In this document: positions 11,725 through 23,703 of the stretch, piece after piece | Layout of the letters: each line of letters starts with the position of its first letter | Position numbering within the stretch: the stretch's first letter is position 1 | From: Ligustrum vulgare | Lineage: Eukaryota > Streptophyta > Magnoliopsida > Lamiales > Oleaceae | Reading direction: 5' to 3' | NCBI GenBank assembly: GCA_963555705.1 | Contig: OY743174.1 | Coordinates: 25,609,608 to 25,673,607, forward strand | Length of the DNA stretch: 64,000 nucleotides | The notes under the pieces: generated by a model | The model's database searches: none | The model's input: only the letters and a program-made list of their open reading frames with translations | Told to the model about the DNA's origin: nothing | Made by a program: the position numbers and the translations under genes

Positions 11725-12558
11725 GATTGTACAAATTAAATACATGTAATCATATATTTAAATGAATTTAGCAAATTAAATAATATGAAATGTTAGTTTT
11801 GATTAAATTTTAATGAATGAATATATCAAATACATTTAACTTTATATACTAAGAAATCATCTATGCATCTCGACTTATAAAATCGGCACAGTTGTTTAAT
11901 CCACAAGACATAGTACTTTATCACTTACTTATATGGAATTGATTTTTCAATAATCAATTTTTCTGAACATTCATTCTCAACAACACATTCTTTAAAAAAT
12001 TATTTTTTACAATTTTTTATACTACTTTTTAACTATACATTCTAAAAAAATCATTTTTCAAAAAAAAAAACAATTATCAAAAAATCAAAGTCAAATAGTC
12101 AACAACAAAGTAAAGTTGGAAATCACAAAATTATACGAAAAATCTTATATCCTATCATCTTTAAAAAATTATTAAAATTAGGAATGGTTAAAAAATATTA
12201 ATCATTTTATTGATATTATTAATTAAAAAGAAATCAAAGCATTAACCATTCAATATTAGTTTTCATTCAATAGCCTTTTCAATAAATTGTTTTTAAGCAG
12301 CGCATTTTTTAACCACATATATATTTTAGAAATGTGATTTTAATATTAAAGATAACAAATTATTTGACCATTAATAATTATAAAACATAATTTTTATATT
12401 TATGGCTATACATAGAATTTATAATATTAAGAACAACAAATAAATAAAAATAATAATAATTAAATGATAATTTTAATACTGATAACTAAAAATATTAATT
12501 CAACTCATTCAACATTAGTGTTAATAATAAATTTAAAATTGATTAAAAATATCAACAG

Positions 12559-12559
<1 letters not shown>
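11725..12559. other. AT-rich stretch, nothing recognised
   Basis: Very high AT content with short direct repeats of TTAAAAAATTATT type. No supported feature. Confidence 0.4.

Positions 12560-12621
<62 letters not shown>
12560..12621. repeat. (TA)n microsatellite
   Basis: About 31 uninterrupted TA dinucleotides. It is likely polymorphic and cruciform-prone. Confidence 0.95.
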
Positions 12622-12624
<3 letters not shown>

Positions 12625-12782
12625 CAATAAATGAGTTCACATTTATCTAAATTTTGTATTTACATTTGATATACATCTATTTTGCATTCAAATTAATCCA
12701 CTTTGTATTCACACTGTTTTATTTGATAGGAACTTACTATTTATGGAAACGAAAAATGGGCGAGAAAATTGTTTTTAGAAAC

Positions 12783-13560
12783 TACCTAACTTTTATATAT
12801 TATAAAGATTATTAAATTCGATAATAATGCACTTAAAAGAAAATAAAGGCCACGACTTTGTGATAGCGACTTCTGTTTTTTAATGCACCAACGAGATAAT
12901 TAGTTTATGTTAATGGTGTCTCTAAACCCGTCTGAGAAGCAATTACAATAAAACTACATGACATTCATATCCACATAAAGTGTAAATCTTATCTTATTAT
13001 TACTATATTGAAGAAGAATTGTGACCAAATATTTCCCTCATAAATCTCCCACCCAAAAGGGGAAAAAAAAAACGAGCAATTTTTTGCTAACAATGACCTA
13101 AATCACACCATCATGAGTTTTTTTTTCAATCAATAAATTTTACCGATAGTACAGTAAAGGAGAGAAGAGCCGTACCTAACTTTTATATATTATAAAGATT
13201 ACTAAATTCGATAATAATGCACTTAAAAGAAAATAAAGGCCACGACTTTGATATAGCGACTTCTGTTTTTTAACGCACCAACAAGATAATTAGTTTATGT
13301 TAATGGTGTCTCTAAACCTGTCTGAGAAGCAATTACAATAAAACTACATGACATTCATATCCACATAAAGTGTAAATCTTATCTTATTATTACTATGTTG
13401 AAGAAGAATAGTGACCAAATATTTCCCTCCTAAAACTCCCGCCCAAAAGGGGAAAAAAAACCAGCAATTTTTTGCTAACAATGACCTAAATCACACCATC
13501 ATGAGTTTTTTTGTCAATCAATAAATTTTACCGATATTACAGTAAAGGAGAGAAGAGCCG
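12783..13560. repeat. 390-bp tandem duplication
   Basis: Copy 1 (12783-13172) and copy 2 (13173-13560) are head-to-tail and roughly 95-97% identical by eye. Both start TACCTAACTTTTATATATTA and end AGAGAAGAGCCG. No coding content is recognised in either, and the unit sequence does not match anything else in the window. Confidence 0.85.
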
Positions 13561-13666
13561 TAATTTTGGTATTTTTACGTGGGTCCCACTTTAGTTATAT
13601 ATTTTTTTTAAATATTGCATTTTTTTTTATTGACTCCAAAAATAATAATGATCTACACATAGTAAA

Positions 13667-14411
13667 TTTTATAAATAATTTGGAATAAATTTTAATGATT
13701 GTGTTAAAAAAATCTAATTATAGTAATTACCCTAATATAAATATTTGAGTAAACTTTCAACATAATGTCCCTGTTTGATGTCGATTTTAAAGAGTTTATT
13801 TAAATAAATAATTTTTTATAATGATTTTCAAGATTTAGTGTGGTTAAAAAGTAGGAAAACTTTTATGGATTTATGTGTAATATTATTTTATTACAAATTA
13901 AGAAACTATAAAAAATGAGGTTTTGAATAATGCGTATCAAACATGAGCTTTAAAGAATATCAAACACACGTGAAACAAAACAGTAATAATATGTTGTTAT
14001 TTTTATTTGTATATTTTGATTATAGTTACCATGACTTTTTTATTATTATTAACGGTAATATTAAATGAATTAGTTATATTATTTGTAAAATTTTAATAGT
14101 TATTGTAATATAATGATATTTTTATGCATTTAGTATTTGTGTTGATTATGTATAAACATTAAAAATTTTACAACTGTTGTTTATAAATAGTTTATTTGAA
14201 ACGAATTTTAATGATTGCATTAAAAAATAAAATCTAATTAAAGTAATTACCCTAATATAAATATTTTAGTAAACTTTTTACATAATGTCCTGGTTTGATA
14301 TTGATTTTAAAGATTTTATTTGAATAATTTTTTTGAATTGTGATTTTTAAGTTAATGTATGGTTAAAAAATATGAAATCTTTTATGAATTTATGCGTAAT
14401 ATTATTTTATT
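13667..14411. repeat. diverged direct repeat pair (~230 bp each)
   Basis: Segments about 13667-13892 and 14181-14411 share many consecutive phrases (GTAATTACCCTAATATAAAT, AACTTT…CATAATGTCC, TAATATTATTTTATT) in the same order. They are separated by ~290 bp of unrelated AT-rich DNA. The copies are diverged and non-coding. Confidence 0.7.
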
Positions 14412-14729
14412 GATAATATGCGGTTAAAAATAAGAGAGAAATTATCTTTTTTTTGTTTTTAAGAGGCCAAATAAGGTCTAGAAAAATAGTAAAATTTATA
14501 AATTGATTTATAAATTATAATAATTGCATTAAATAATGGGAAAAGTACATAACTACATAATTAAAACTTTCATTTTTTAAACATAACAAACTTAAGGTTT
14601 TTTTTAAAAATCAGGTGTTAATTAATTAATTAATTAATATAATATTATAATAATTATCATTTATATATTAAATTAAAACTGATGTAATATTAGATAATAA
14701 AATCCAAACAATACCTAATTCACACCCAA

Positions 14730-16110
14730 CCCGACATCACCCCACCTCGTACCCACCCCACCCCACGCCACCCAGGGACCCACCCCCTACCCCACCTCAA
14801 AAAAATGATTTTTTTTCCTTCTACTTTTCTACAATCACCCCACCCAACCCAACCCAACCCAACCCACCTCACCCCACCCCACCCCTACCCCTACCCCACC
14901 TCAAAAAATGACTTTTTTCATTATACTTTTCTACACTCACCCCCACCCACCCCAACCCTTCCCACCCAACCACCCCACCCCCACCACAAGCCACAGCCAA
15001 AGCCCCGACCTCACCCACCCACCCACCCACCCACCCCTTATCTATCCCACCCCAAAAATAATTTTTTTTTCATCTCGATGTTTTCCTACAATCCTCCACC
15101 CCACCCCAACCTCCCCAGCGCAAAGTAAAAATCTCACCCCAGCCACAGACCCCCGAAAACACCCCGTCCACCCCACCCCAACCCACTGCAAAAAATGATT
15201 TTTTTTTTCTACTTTTCCACCCACCCCACACCACCCCACACATCCCATCCTAAAAATGTTTTTTTTTCCTTCTACTTTTCCACACCATCAACCTTACACC
15301 CACCTCGACACCACCCTGTCCACCCTACCCCACCCACAAAAATGAGGTTTTTTTTATCTCTCGCTATTTTCCCACCCTACCCAGCACCCACCCCCACCCC
15401 CACTGCACCCTGACCCTACCCCCACCACCCAGCCCACCCAAATGATTTTTTTCTTCTAATTTTTCACACCCCACTCCACCCCGCATCTGACCCTACCTGT
15501 CACCCACCCAACCAATTGACCCCACCACACCCCACCCCAAAATGATATTTTTCTTCTACTTTTCTACACTCCACCTAGACCCTACCACCATACCCACCCC
15601 ACCATACCCACCCACCTACCCATACCATTCCTACACATTCCCAAACATGTTTTTTTCTTCAAATTTCAACACCTCTACCCACCTCGCTTCAGACCTACCT
15701 GGCCATCGAACCAACCAGCTAACCCCACCCAAAAATGATTTTTTTCCAACTTTTTCACACCCTGTCCCGACCCTACGCCCACAACTACCCACCCCACCAA
15801 AAAATGATTTTTTTTCTACTTTTTCACACCCGTCTCGACCGTACACCCGTCACTCACCAACCCCACCCCTACCCACCCCACCAAAAATTGATTTTTTTCT
15901 ACTTTTTCACATCACACCCAGACCCTACCCCATCACCCACCCCATCCCACCAAAAAATGATTTTTGTCTTCTATTTTTTCACACCCCACCCACCCCGTCC
16001 CTGCCCCTACCTGCCACCCACCCACCCACCTAACCAACCCATCCCGCCCAACTAAAATTTTTTTATCCTCCGATGTTTTCCACATCACCACCCCGCCTCA
16101 TCCCCACCCG
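14730..16110. repeat. pyrimidine-rich minisatellite (C4A / T-rich)
   Basis: About 14 diverged units of ~80-110 bp are arranged head-to-tail. Each consists of CCCACCCCAC-type blocks, then AAAAATGATTTTTTT, then CTACTTTTC-CAC. The plus strand is almost free of G, and the minus strand has dense GGGG/GGG runs. Long open frames here (for example 163 codons at 15542) come from the biased composition and are not genes. Confidence 0.85.
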
Positions 16111-16119
16111 ATATCATCC

Positions 16120-17190
16120 GCAAGGTCACAATTGGTCACGCAAGTCATGTTTCAGTCACAAAATCACAATTACAAATTTAATAGCAAATTTCACCGCAAC
16201 CTCACACCACCCAACTTAACTCCATCCCACATGCAAAGTCACAATTGGTCATATAAAGTCAAAATTCAATTACCATTAAAAATTTAGTCGCAAAATTGAC
16301 CCCACCCACCCCTCATGTCAAGTTACATTTAGTCACACAAAGTCACAACTACAAATTAAGTTACAAAACCCCACCCCACTTTCAAAGTCACAGTTGGTCA
16401 CACAAGGTCACGATTTGGTCACACAGAGTAGCAGTTAGGGTCACAATTGGTTACACAAAAGTCCCAGTTGGTCACAATTCAGTCACACAAAGTCAGCTAT
16501 TATGTCACATGAGATCACAGTCTTGTCACATGAGGTCACATTTCAGTCACAGATCAATCACATGAAGTCACATATAATCACAGTTTGGTCACACAAGGTC
16601 ATAGTTCGCTCAAGCAATGTGACAGCTCAGTTACACGTATTAATAGTTCGGTCACACAGTCATAGTTGACACAACTATAAGTCACATCACGTCTTCGTCC
16701 AATGGTCACACAAAGTTATAAATGGTCACAGCCTCTAATATAATTAGTCACGGTTGGTTGCACAAGGTCGTAGTTCGATCACACAAGGTCATAGTTCGAT
16801 CACATGATGTCACAGTTCGGTCACACGAGGTTACAATTTGATCACACAAGGTCACAGTTCGCTCACACAAGGTCACAACTCGATCACACATAGTCATATT
16901 TGACCCAAACTGTAGGTCACATCACGTCTTTGTCCAATAATCATGCAAAATCATAGTTTGTTACAATCTCTAATATAATTGACTATGATTATCCATAATT
17001 TATCACATATTTTTTATTTATTGATTACAACTTACTCCTTTCTTTGGTCATGGTTAGTTAATATTTTTTTTGTCAAATTTACCTAATAATTGGTCAAATT
17101 TCGTATTTGTCACAAGTTATATAAAGTCACATTTAGTAGTCATTATGGTCACAATTATCTAATAATTAGTCACAATTACTATTCAAGTCA
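16120..17190. repeat. GTCACA minisatellite
   Basis: The pentamer GTCAC recurs dozens of times. The best-preserved part (16560-16910) shows a ~22-bp unit of the form GGTCACACAAGGTCACAGTTC in diverged tandem copies, with 'tcacgtcttcgtccaat' type interruptions at 16685 and 16920. Non-coding. It decays to AT-rich DNA by 17190. Confidence 0.85.
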
Positions 17191-17199
17191 CTCAATCCC

Positions 17200-17935
17200 A
17201 CCCACCCCACCCCCAACACCCCAACCCACATAAGCTAATTATTCTCCTCCATGACCAGCGTCCCTGCACCGCTATCCCACCGCCATCCCTCCACCGTACT
17301 GGAAACCACCACCATCACATCTCTGCCATGGCCTGCAACCACTACACAGCACACGAGCATCACCACCGCGACTCACCACCACTACAACCACCGTCATACC
17401 ACCTCTCTGCCACCATAAAAAGAAACCACATAACCACAAAAAAAGAAGCGTGCCGTTTAACACATATCACTCCTCCGCACCACCGTCACCACTACAGGCG
17501 ACGCCATGCAGGTGGCACTGCTACTAGTTCGAGCGGGGAAGAGAGATCGCCATCGCTGGTGTAGTCTGGCTGGAACGAAAGGTTGTTGTCACTGGTCGTA
17601 AAATCTGAATGGAAGAGAATGTCGACTGAGAGGCGACATAACGCCGCTTAAGACGTGCTTCCACTGCATCTGATATAGCTCCGGCTTGTCGCTACAGAAA
17701 CTCCGTAGAAAGAAGTCAAGATCTCGATACTACCACTGGAGATCGCAGCTACAACGACATCACAACCACGCCTCTTCGTTTGAGTTGTCACCGCACCGCA
17801 TCATCACGACGAACGCCGCCACAACTGTTGCCTATAACAATAGTCTCCGGTGGTGGGGAAAAACGAAAGGGGGGAAGAGAGAGAGAGAGAGAACCAAATT
17901 GGAAATAGAAATAGGATTTGAAATGGTTTAGGTTA
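17200..17935. other. GC-rich internal segment of the MULE
   Basis: This block is markedly richer in GC than its surroundings, with CACCAC/CCGTCA-rich stretches and a GA-repeat near 17878-17893. Short open frames exist on both strands (for example 17686-17931 plus) but look like triplet-biased sequence, with no recognisable domain. It could be a captured host fragment (Pack-MULE style), such as a 5' exon or UTR. I cannot identify a parent gene. Confidence 0.4.
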
Positions 17936-18076
17936 GGTTATATTAATTTATTTGACTTTAATATTAATATTATGTAGTTGAATTAATACCTGATTTTTAG
18001 ATTAAAAAGTTATAAACATGATTTTTAAATCGAAAAATCAAAAGGTAGGGTTTTGTGTAATTTTCCCTTAAATAAT

Positions 18077-18935
18077 ATAGGCTTAATCCATTGCTTACAT
18101 GGATTGCCCCCAGGCCAGCTCTGATGATGTCCAAGTTTACCACAATAGTAGTATAGTCTAGGTCTAAGAAAGTTATCTTGACCTCTATAGTTATCCTAAC
18201 CTTTGTAATTATTGTCCTTAGGTCAATTGAAATTGCCTTTCTTTTGATAGTTTGAACTAGCAGGCTTACTATTCAAATTATTCCAGTACTTGTTGTTATT
18301 TTGAACATTCCAACTTTTGCTGAAATTGTTCACAAGCTTATTATCCCTAAAGGAGTTCCTTTTCTTAGACATTCCTATCACATTATAGGCTTATTTATGA
18401 TCATTTCTCATTTCAAGCTCCTTATTTTTAAGGAAAGTATGAACTATTTCAGTAGTTAACCCATATTCTAAGGTATTTCTAAGATCTTTGTACCTATCAC
18501 CCATAACATTTAAAAGACATACTACTTTCTATTCATTAGATAATTTCTCATCACAATTCACTAAGCTTTGTGTGGTCTTATTAAACCTACTCATTTTTTC
18601 ATCTACATCTTTGGAAGGATCAAACTTAAAACCAAAGTATTGTTTCCACAGAAAATATTTATTAGGTAATGAGACAGTGTGACTTATCCTAGAGTTCCAT
18701 AGCAGGTTTATTCTCACCTACTTGTCTAATGACATTATCAGATAGGTGAAGAAATAAAGTACTCCAGGCAGTTTCATCCATTTCAATTTGTCTATCCTCG
18801 GATAATGTAGCAGGCCAAGATGCATCAATAGCTTTAGCAATTTCATTTGAAGTAATAAGGATTTCATTTTCTAGCTCCAGAGACTAAAGTTTCATTAGTC
18901 ATTCCAGATTTCAACATCTACTTTAATAGTAGCCA
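18077..18935 (-). pseudogene. Copia-type gag remnant, second copy
   Basis: The minus strand begins with a gag-like start at about 18935 (MATIKVDVEIWN, then a stop). It continues with YFLWKQYFGFKFDPSKDVDE-type capsid sequence (18717-18529), then KNKELEMRNDHK-like residues. It ends with a damaged zinc knuckle (YYYCGKLGHHQ, near 18150) next to the MULE insertion. Stops and shifts make it non-functional. It resembles the remnant at 1-751, so two members of one Copia family lie in the same orientation. The primer site and LTR are upstream at 19918-20574. Confidence 0.7.
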
Positions 18936-19917
18936 TTGCAGTAATAAATAAAAGTTTGAAAAATTTTACAAATCAAAAGCCTTATTTCTTCAAAGATTCA
19001 GATAAGCAAAGCAGAGGAATACTATACAAAATTCACAAAGTATTTCAAATAATTGGAGGAAGATCACTAAGTCAATAAGGATACAATATACCACACAGAT
19101 TCAAAACAGACAATAAGCAGTATAGTAATCAAGATGATCACAATCCACAAAGAACAAGTACACTAATAAATAATCAATAGGGATCTGAATCACTAAGAAA
19201 AATGTACTTCCAGTATATCCCTCAACCTATTTTGGTTCAGTCATAGACTCCCTCAGATTCCGAATTTTCAAGAAATCCTGGACAAATGAAAGTAAAGGAG
19301 TCCAAAAGAAGGCTTAAAAAACGGAGAGATTTTGGAAAGAACAAAAATTTTAAAAGGAATAAAAATCAAAATATGCTGTAAATTAAATATATCACCTCTT
19401 TGCAAGATTAGGGTTACTGCAAATTTTCTACGAAGATTCAATACCACAAAGTTCCAGTTGCATGCACGAAGTTCAGCCACCAATAGGATGTGTGATCCCT
19501 TTAGAATTATCAGTATATTTAGAAGAAATATAATGAGTTCTAGGATCCTTGGATCTTGACTCAGAAATAAACGTTCTAAACACTACAAAATTAAAATACT
19601 CTTTTTTGAAAAACTAGGGTTATGAAAAATTTGCGTAGAATACCACGTAGCTTTCAGTAAGAAAATTTTGAAAAATTTTTAGATCTGAAACTATCCCCTA
19701 AGATTTTCAAAAAAATCAAAACATTTAAAGTTCAATTTTTTCAGATTTTAAGAAATCAAACAAAGTTCCTTAAGAAACTACCAAGAAATCAGAAACTTTA
19801 AAAACGTTTTGAGGAAAAAGAAATGACATAGTACTTCCAGAAAACAACAGGACCATCCACAAAGACTCTGGATCATGAAAATCTGAGTCATAATTAGTGT
19901 ATTCACATGAACCCTAA
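18936..19917 (-). other. untranslated leader of the Copia remnant
   Basis: About 1 kb between the gag start and the primer-binding site, with no coding content recognised. The length exceeds that of the first copy (about 750 bp). Confidence 0.45.
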
Positions 19918-19930
19918 GGCTCTGATACCA
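19918..19930 (-). other. primer-binding site (initiator tRNA-Met type)
   Basis: The minus strand reads TGGTATCAGAGCC, an exact match to the common plant Copia primer site. The LTR ends 1 base away. Confidence 0.85.
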
Positions 19931-19931
19931 C

Positions 19932-20574
19932 TATTACGATTTGAACTCAGCAACACCACAAAGAATCCACAAAGTATGAAGTTAAACATGAATAACTTCA
20001 AAACACTTTATTAATCAAAATAAAACTACAAGAATGAAACGGTTCTTCAAAAAATAAGTACAAATCTTTAAAACTCAAAACCTAATAAAATCTCGCACAA
20101 ATAACCACTAAGAACCACAAAGATTTACAGATTAAAAGACTGTAAAATAAACCACAAAGATTCCATGAAAAACCACTAAGAATCGAAGAAAATACATGAT
20201 GAATATAATGCAAGTGGGGTGAGTTTTCATAGAGAAAACCACGAAGAACATGAGAGAGGGAGGACAGGATGTGTCTGGAATCAGAGAAGAGAGAGACCGT
20301 CAGAATGAAAAGATATCTATCTTTATCTTCCAATGGACAGTCCAGATGCAGCTTCCAGATCCACTGGCTACTAAGAAAAGTTGCACTGGTTGGTCTATAA
20401 ACCCGAATCTTCAGGTTTGGGCTGGATCAATATCAGATGGTTCAGACTTTGGCTTCATCCGACTAGGCTTCTCTAATTGGATTCCATCAAATGGGCTTCA
20501 ACAAAATTTGGGCTGGAGCTTCTGAACTGGATTTCGAATGCTTGGGCTGGTTCAACTGGTCCAATCGCATCACA
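19932..20574 (-). repeat. 5' LTR of Copia remnant (~643 bp)
   Basis: The inner end is fixed by the adjacent primer site. The outer end is placed at the TGTGATGCG motif on the minus strand (20574), which would pair with CGTAATA at the inner end. The outer boundary is tentative because no second LTR is present. Confidence 0.5.
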
Positions 20575-21965
20575 ATGTTGTTGTGCATTTATATTGTATC
20601 AAATAAGTCTGAATTGGGTTGTAAAGAAGAACAAGAATATGCATTTCTTCCCTTATTTCCTTTGTTTTCTTATTTAGTGTATTGAATCTTTGTAGAAACT
20701 GGATAGTTCATGTTGATGTATCATGTATCTGTCTTTGATATAAATTAAACTATAAGAATAGATTTGGTGTTGTGAACAGTTGTTGAACATAATCAGCAAT
20801 TTTTATTTGGAGATGGAGTCTTTATACTATGCTTTTGAGGGGAGAGGATTGCTGTGTTTTAGATGATATCCAACTACCGGGAGATATGAAATGACCTTTC
20901 GATTTCAATAAGAATACGATAGTTCTAAAAAAATTACCACCTCCAATCACCCACCAAGTTTAGTTTCAGCCCCCATCAAAAAAAATATCTTCGAGGCCCA
21001 ATTTTTCAAGAGATACTGTTCATCTTGGGCCCTGAGAATCACGAGTACGGCTCTGCTAGCCTTTCGTTGCCCCTTGTTCACTCGTAACTCAATCTCCGTC
21101 GATAACTGTACAGCCACCGAAGTACACCGCATGGACCCAACGAAGTCTCACTCCTCACAAGGTCAACTTCTCACACAACACGGTGCATAAATCTTTTCAC
21201 TTCTCTTCAGGAGGTGTTTACATTTTTTTTATTTTACCAGCTTCTTCTTCTCCTTGGTAGTCCTACCCTTTGTTATGATTGTTTTTTTGGAGTTTGTAAT
21301 GAGATTATATTTCTTAAAACTATTTTTCTCTCATATTTTTCTACTGGTTGGGATTATGTGCATTGTCAATGGCAATAATTGTATTATCACGTGGTCCATG
21401 ACAATTTTTGTTTGTTTCTACTTTGATTGTGTTACCATATTGGCATTTGTCACTACTTGTGTAAATTGTCGTTTTATTAAGGAGGTGGTTGTGGAAAAAG
21501 ATTCGATTTTTGGTTGGTAAATGTATGATTTATTGTGTTGAAATAATTATATTAACATTTACAGGGGAAGCGTGCAAACAGAAAAAATATTAAGGAGAAG
21601 AAACAACATTAATATAATCCATGGACGATAAATTGTTGGAATTTAAACATTTTGGGATTTGAATAAACTTGTGGATATATTGATTTTCTAAATGTATATT
21701 TTCTTTTGAAACTAATATATTTTACTATTGTTTGAATGTGAGATGCCATAATGGTGGCAAAATGTGAAAATTGTTTGGATTACTGTCACTAAAATCATTT
21801 TTAACTATTTTATTATTGTTTGAGATAAATATGCCTTTTCTTTACCTTTTCGTGCTTTATTGTAACTAAAATTAACTTTGAACTCACGTTCCATGTAGTT
21901 GATAATACCTGCAGGAACATAGGGTTAGTTTGCATCATCCAATCACCTCATGATGTACTTCCCAA
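20575..21965. other. intergenic, nothing recognised
   Basis: Several short open frames, none with recognisable domains. The segment may include the decayed 3' portion of the MuDR-type transposase gene lying upstream on the minus strand. Confidence 0.35.
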
Positions 21966-22245
21966 TTAGAGTACTCGTTGCATGTTTTTCGCATTCTGTT
22001 GTACATCTAAAGTACACGTGTGCTCAGGTATGTTTAGACAGATCATAAATATGTCGGAAGTTTTGACCTTTGATGCTTGCACTAACCAACAATAGGTGTT
22101 ATCAATGCAACAAATTGTAAGAATTTGGGGGTTCAGCTTTTTAACCTTAAAATGAAACTTCTCCATCAAAACCTTCAATGCTTGCCTCGTGTGCAATTGG
22201 TTCTTGCTGATAAGTGTGTTTTTGGACACTTATTTAATACCTAAA
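21966..22245 (-). pseudogene. MuDR-type transposase N-terminal domain, fragment
   Basis: The minus strand encodes LMEKFHFKVKKLNPQILTI, then C-x-D-N-T-Y-C-W-L-V-Q-A-S-K-V and IPEHTCTLDVQQNAKNM. This follows the order of the plant MuDR DNA-binding/N-terminal domain (F-x-F-K-x-x-K-S … C-x-x-x-x-C-x-W-x-x-x-A-S … HTC). It is separated from its upstream part (23704-24110) by an LTR-like insertion. The catalytic DDE region and SWIM finger were not found. The family call is good; functional status is dead. Confidence 0.65.
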
Positions 22246-23602
22246 TATGCTTATAAATGATTAAAGAGTGATTTGAACTCACAATTATGTAATTATGGCA
22301 TTTGTAGGTCAAAATTCCAAAATGAAAGAGAATAAGGCAAAAGGGAGTGAAAAGAGACCAAAAGCGTACAAGAACATGAAGTTGGGGACCAAAGTGCAAG
22401 TAACAAAAGTTGAGGACCTTGGGCTACAATTTATGGAGGGAAAATTGATATGTAAGTCAAAATCTGAGGATCAAATTGTACAAGATCAAAGTTGAGGGAC
22501 CTAGGTGCCATCTTTAATTGATAAAAGAAGGGTTTGGAACTGCTTTGCTCACCTTTCGAACTTTAGGGACCAAGGGTGCAATTGTCCTTTATTTTGGTTT
22601 TAAAACCTACAATTGAGTTTGCTTGTCGGACATATTTGCTTCTTCTCTTCGAGCTGTCTTTTGTCTATTTCTTTTTCTTTTCTTCATTTCTTTTATTTTA
22701 TTTTCCTTTTTAATTTCTTGACATTTTGGGAGTGGAATCAAAGAGCACAAGGAGGAGCAAACACATGATTTAAAAAAACTTTGGAGAAATCAAGAACAAG
22801 CAATTTCATCTCAAAAATCCAACAAATAGGGGTTTTATCCATAACATTGTATTTTCTCCATTATGTTGCCAAATTTGTAATGTATTGTTATAAATATTCT
22901 CATTTGCATCATTTATGTAAAATGGGCTAATTTGTTGTGTTGGAATTTATGATAGTGAATTAACCTAGCTTGGTTTAATTTTGATGTTTTTTGGTTGATA
23001 TTCAATTATTTATTATTGTGTATTTGAATTTGTGATTATTGTCTTGCATTTGTTTAGCTACCAAATGTTTATAATGATTTGTGTTGTGATTGAGAAATAC
23101 TACACATTTTAGATTAAAAATTCAAATACACTAGGTTATCTGATTAATTAATTCATTATATGGTTAATTGACATTCGAGAGAAGAGATTGACTTATGTTA
23201 TTTAATCAATTAAGGCTAATTGACATTCGAGAGAAGATGTTGGCTTGTGTTAATTAATTAATTAGGACTAATTGACATTGGAGAAAAGAGATTAGTTTTG
23301 TGTTATTTTGTTTTGAGAGTCGAACCTAACATATCTTTTAAGTGATTCATTTCGTTTACAAAATGCAACTTAATTAAACGATAGTTAAGTGAAATTATAA
23401 ATCACAACTATTTAATCCTCCATTCTCCTTATTTATGTTAGATTTTAAAGTTGTTTTCTTTATTTTTGCAATTACAAAAATTTCAAATTTATCGTGTATC
23501 TTCGTTGTTAAAATTAAATTAATTAGGTGTAATTGAGTATAATCCAGACTCAAAAAGTCCACTTTATTGTTTGAACGAGACTCGTGCGCTTGCAGTACAC
23601 AA
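22215..23602. repeat. solo LTR-like insertion in the MuDR remnant
   Basis: The segment begins TGTGTTTTTGGACAC and ends CTTGCAGTACACA, and splits the MuDR-like coding region. It contains three tandem ~55-bp units around TAATTGACATTCGAGAGAAG (23163-23300) and ends with an ACTCGTGCGCTTGCAG phrase familiar from large plant Gypsy LTRs. I could not confirm a target duplication, so the borders are approximate and it might be more than one insertion. Confidence 0.45.
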
Positions 23603-23703
23603 TTTTAGTGAACACTCGCTAAAGTATATTTAATTCTCCGATATTACTCATTGTAAATCCAATGTAAATGTATTTTCAAGTAGTTGTTGATTTTTTTCAT
23701 CAT

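Larger units (their letters stand above)
14538..18067. mobile_element. non-autonomous Mutator-like element (MULE), 3.5 kb
   Basis: A perfect 9-bp direct repeat TTAAATAAT flanks the element (14529-14537 and 18068-18076). The element starts GGGAAAAGTACATAA; the complement of its right end starts GGGAAAATTACACAA. The inverted ends stay recognisable for about 110 bp, with AAAAATCAGGT-TTAATT shared near the inner limit. A 9-bp target duplication with long inverted ends is the Mutator signature. No transposase is encoded. The interior is three compositionally different blocks: a pyrimidine-rich array, a GTCAC array and a GC-rich segment. Its right flank is the broken Copia gag at 18077. Confidence 0.82.

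Noticed and set aside
14805..16287. Long overlapping open frames (up to 163 codons) in the C-rich array
   Set aside because: They arise from Pro/Thr/His-rich translation of a G-poor tandem repeat. All frames are open to a similar degree and nothing resembles a domain.
16120..17190. Regularly spaced GTCACA repeats as a CRISPR-like array
   Set aside because: The repeats are short, diverged and contiguous without unique spacers, and the DNA is a plant nuclear sequence.
17272..17564. Gly/Val- and His-rich frames in the GC-rich MULE segment
   Set aside because: Triplet-biased low-complexity translation on both strands. No domain supports a gene.
20250..20685. Plus-strand frames around 20250-20685
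   Set aside because: They overlap the Copia LTR and have no recognisable features; probably chance.
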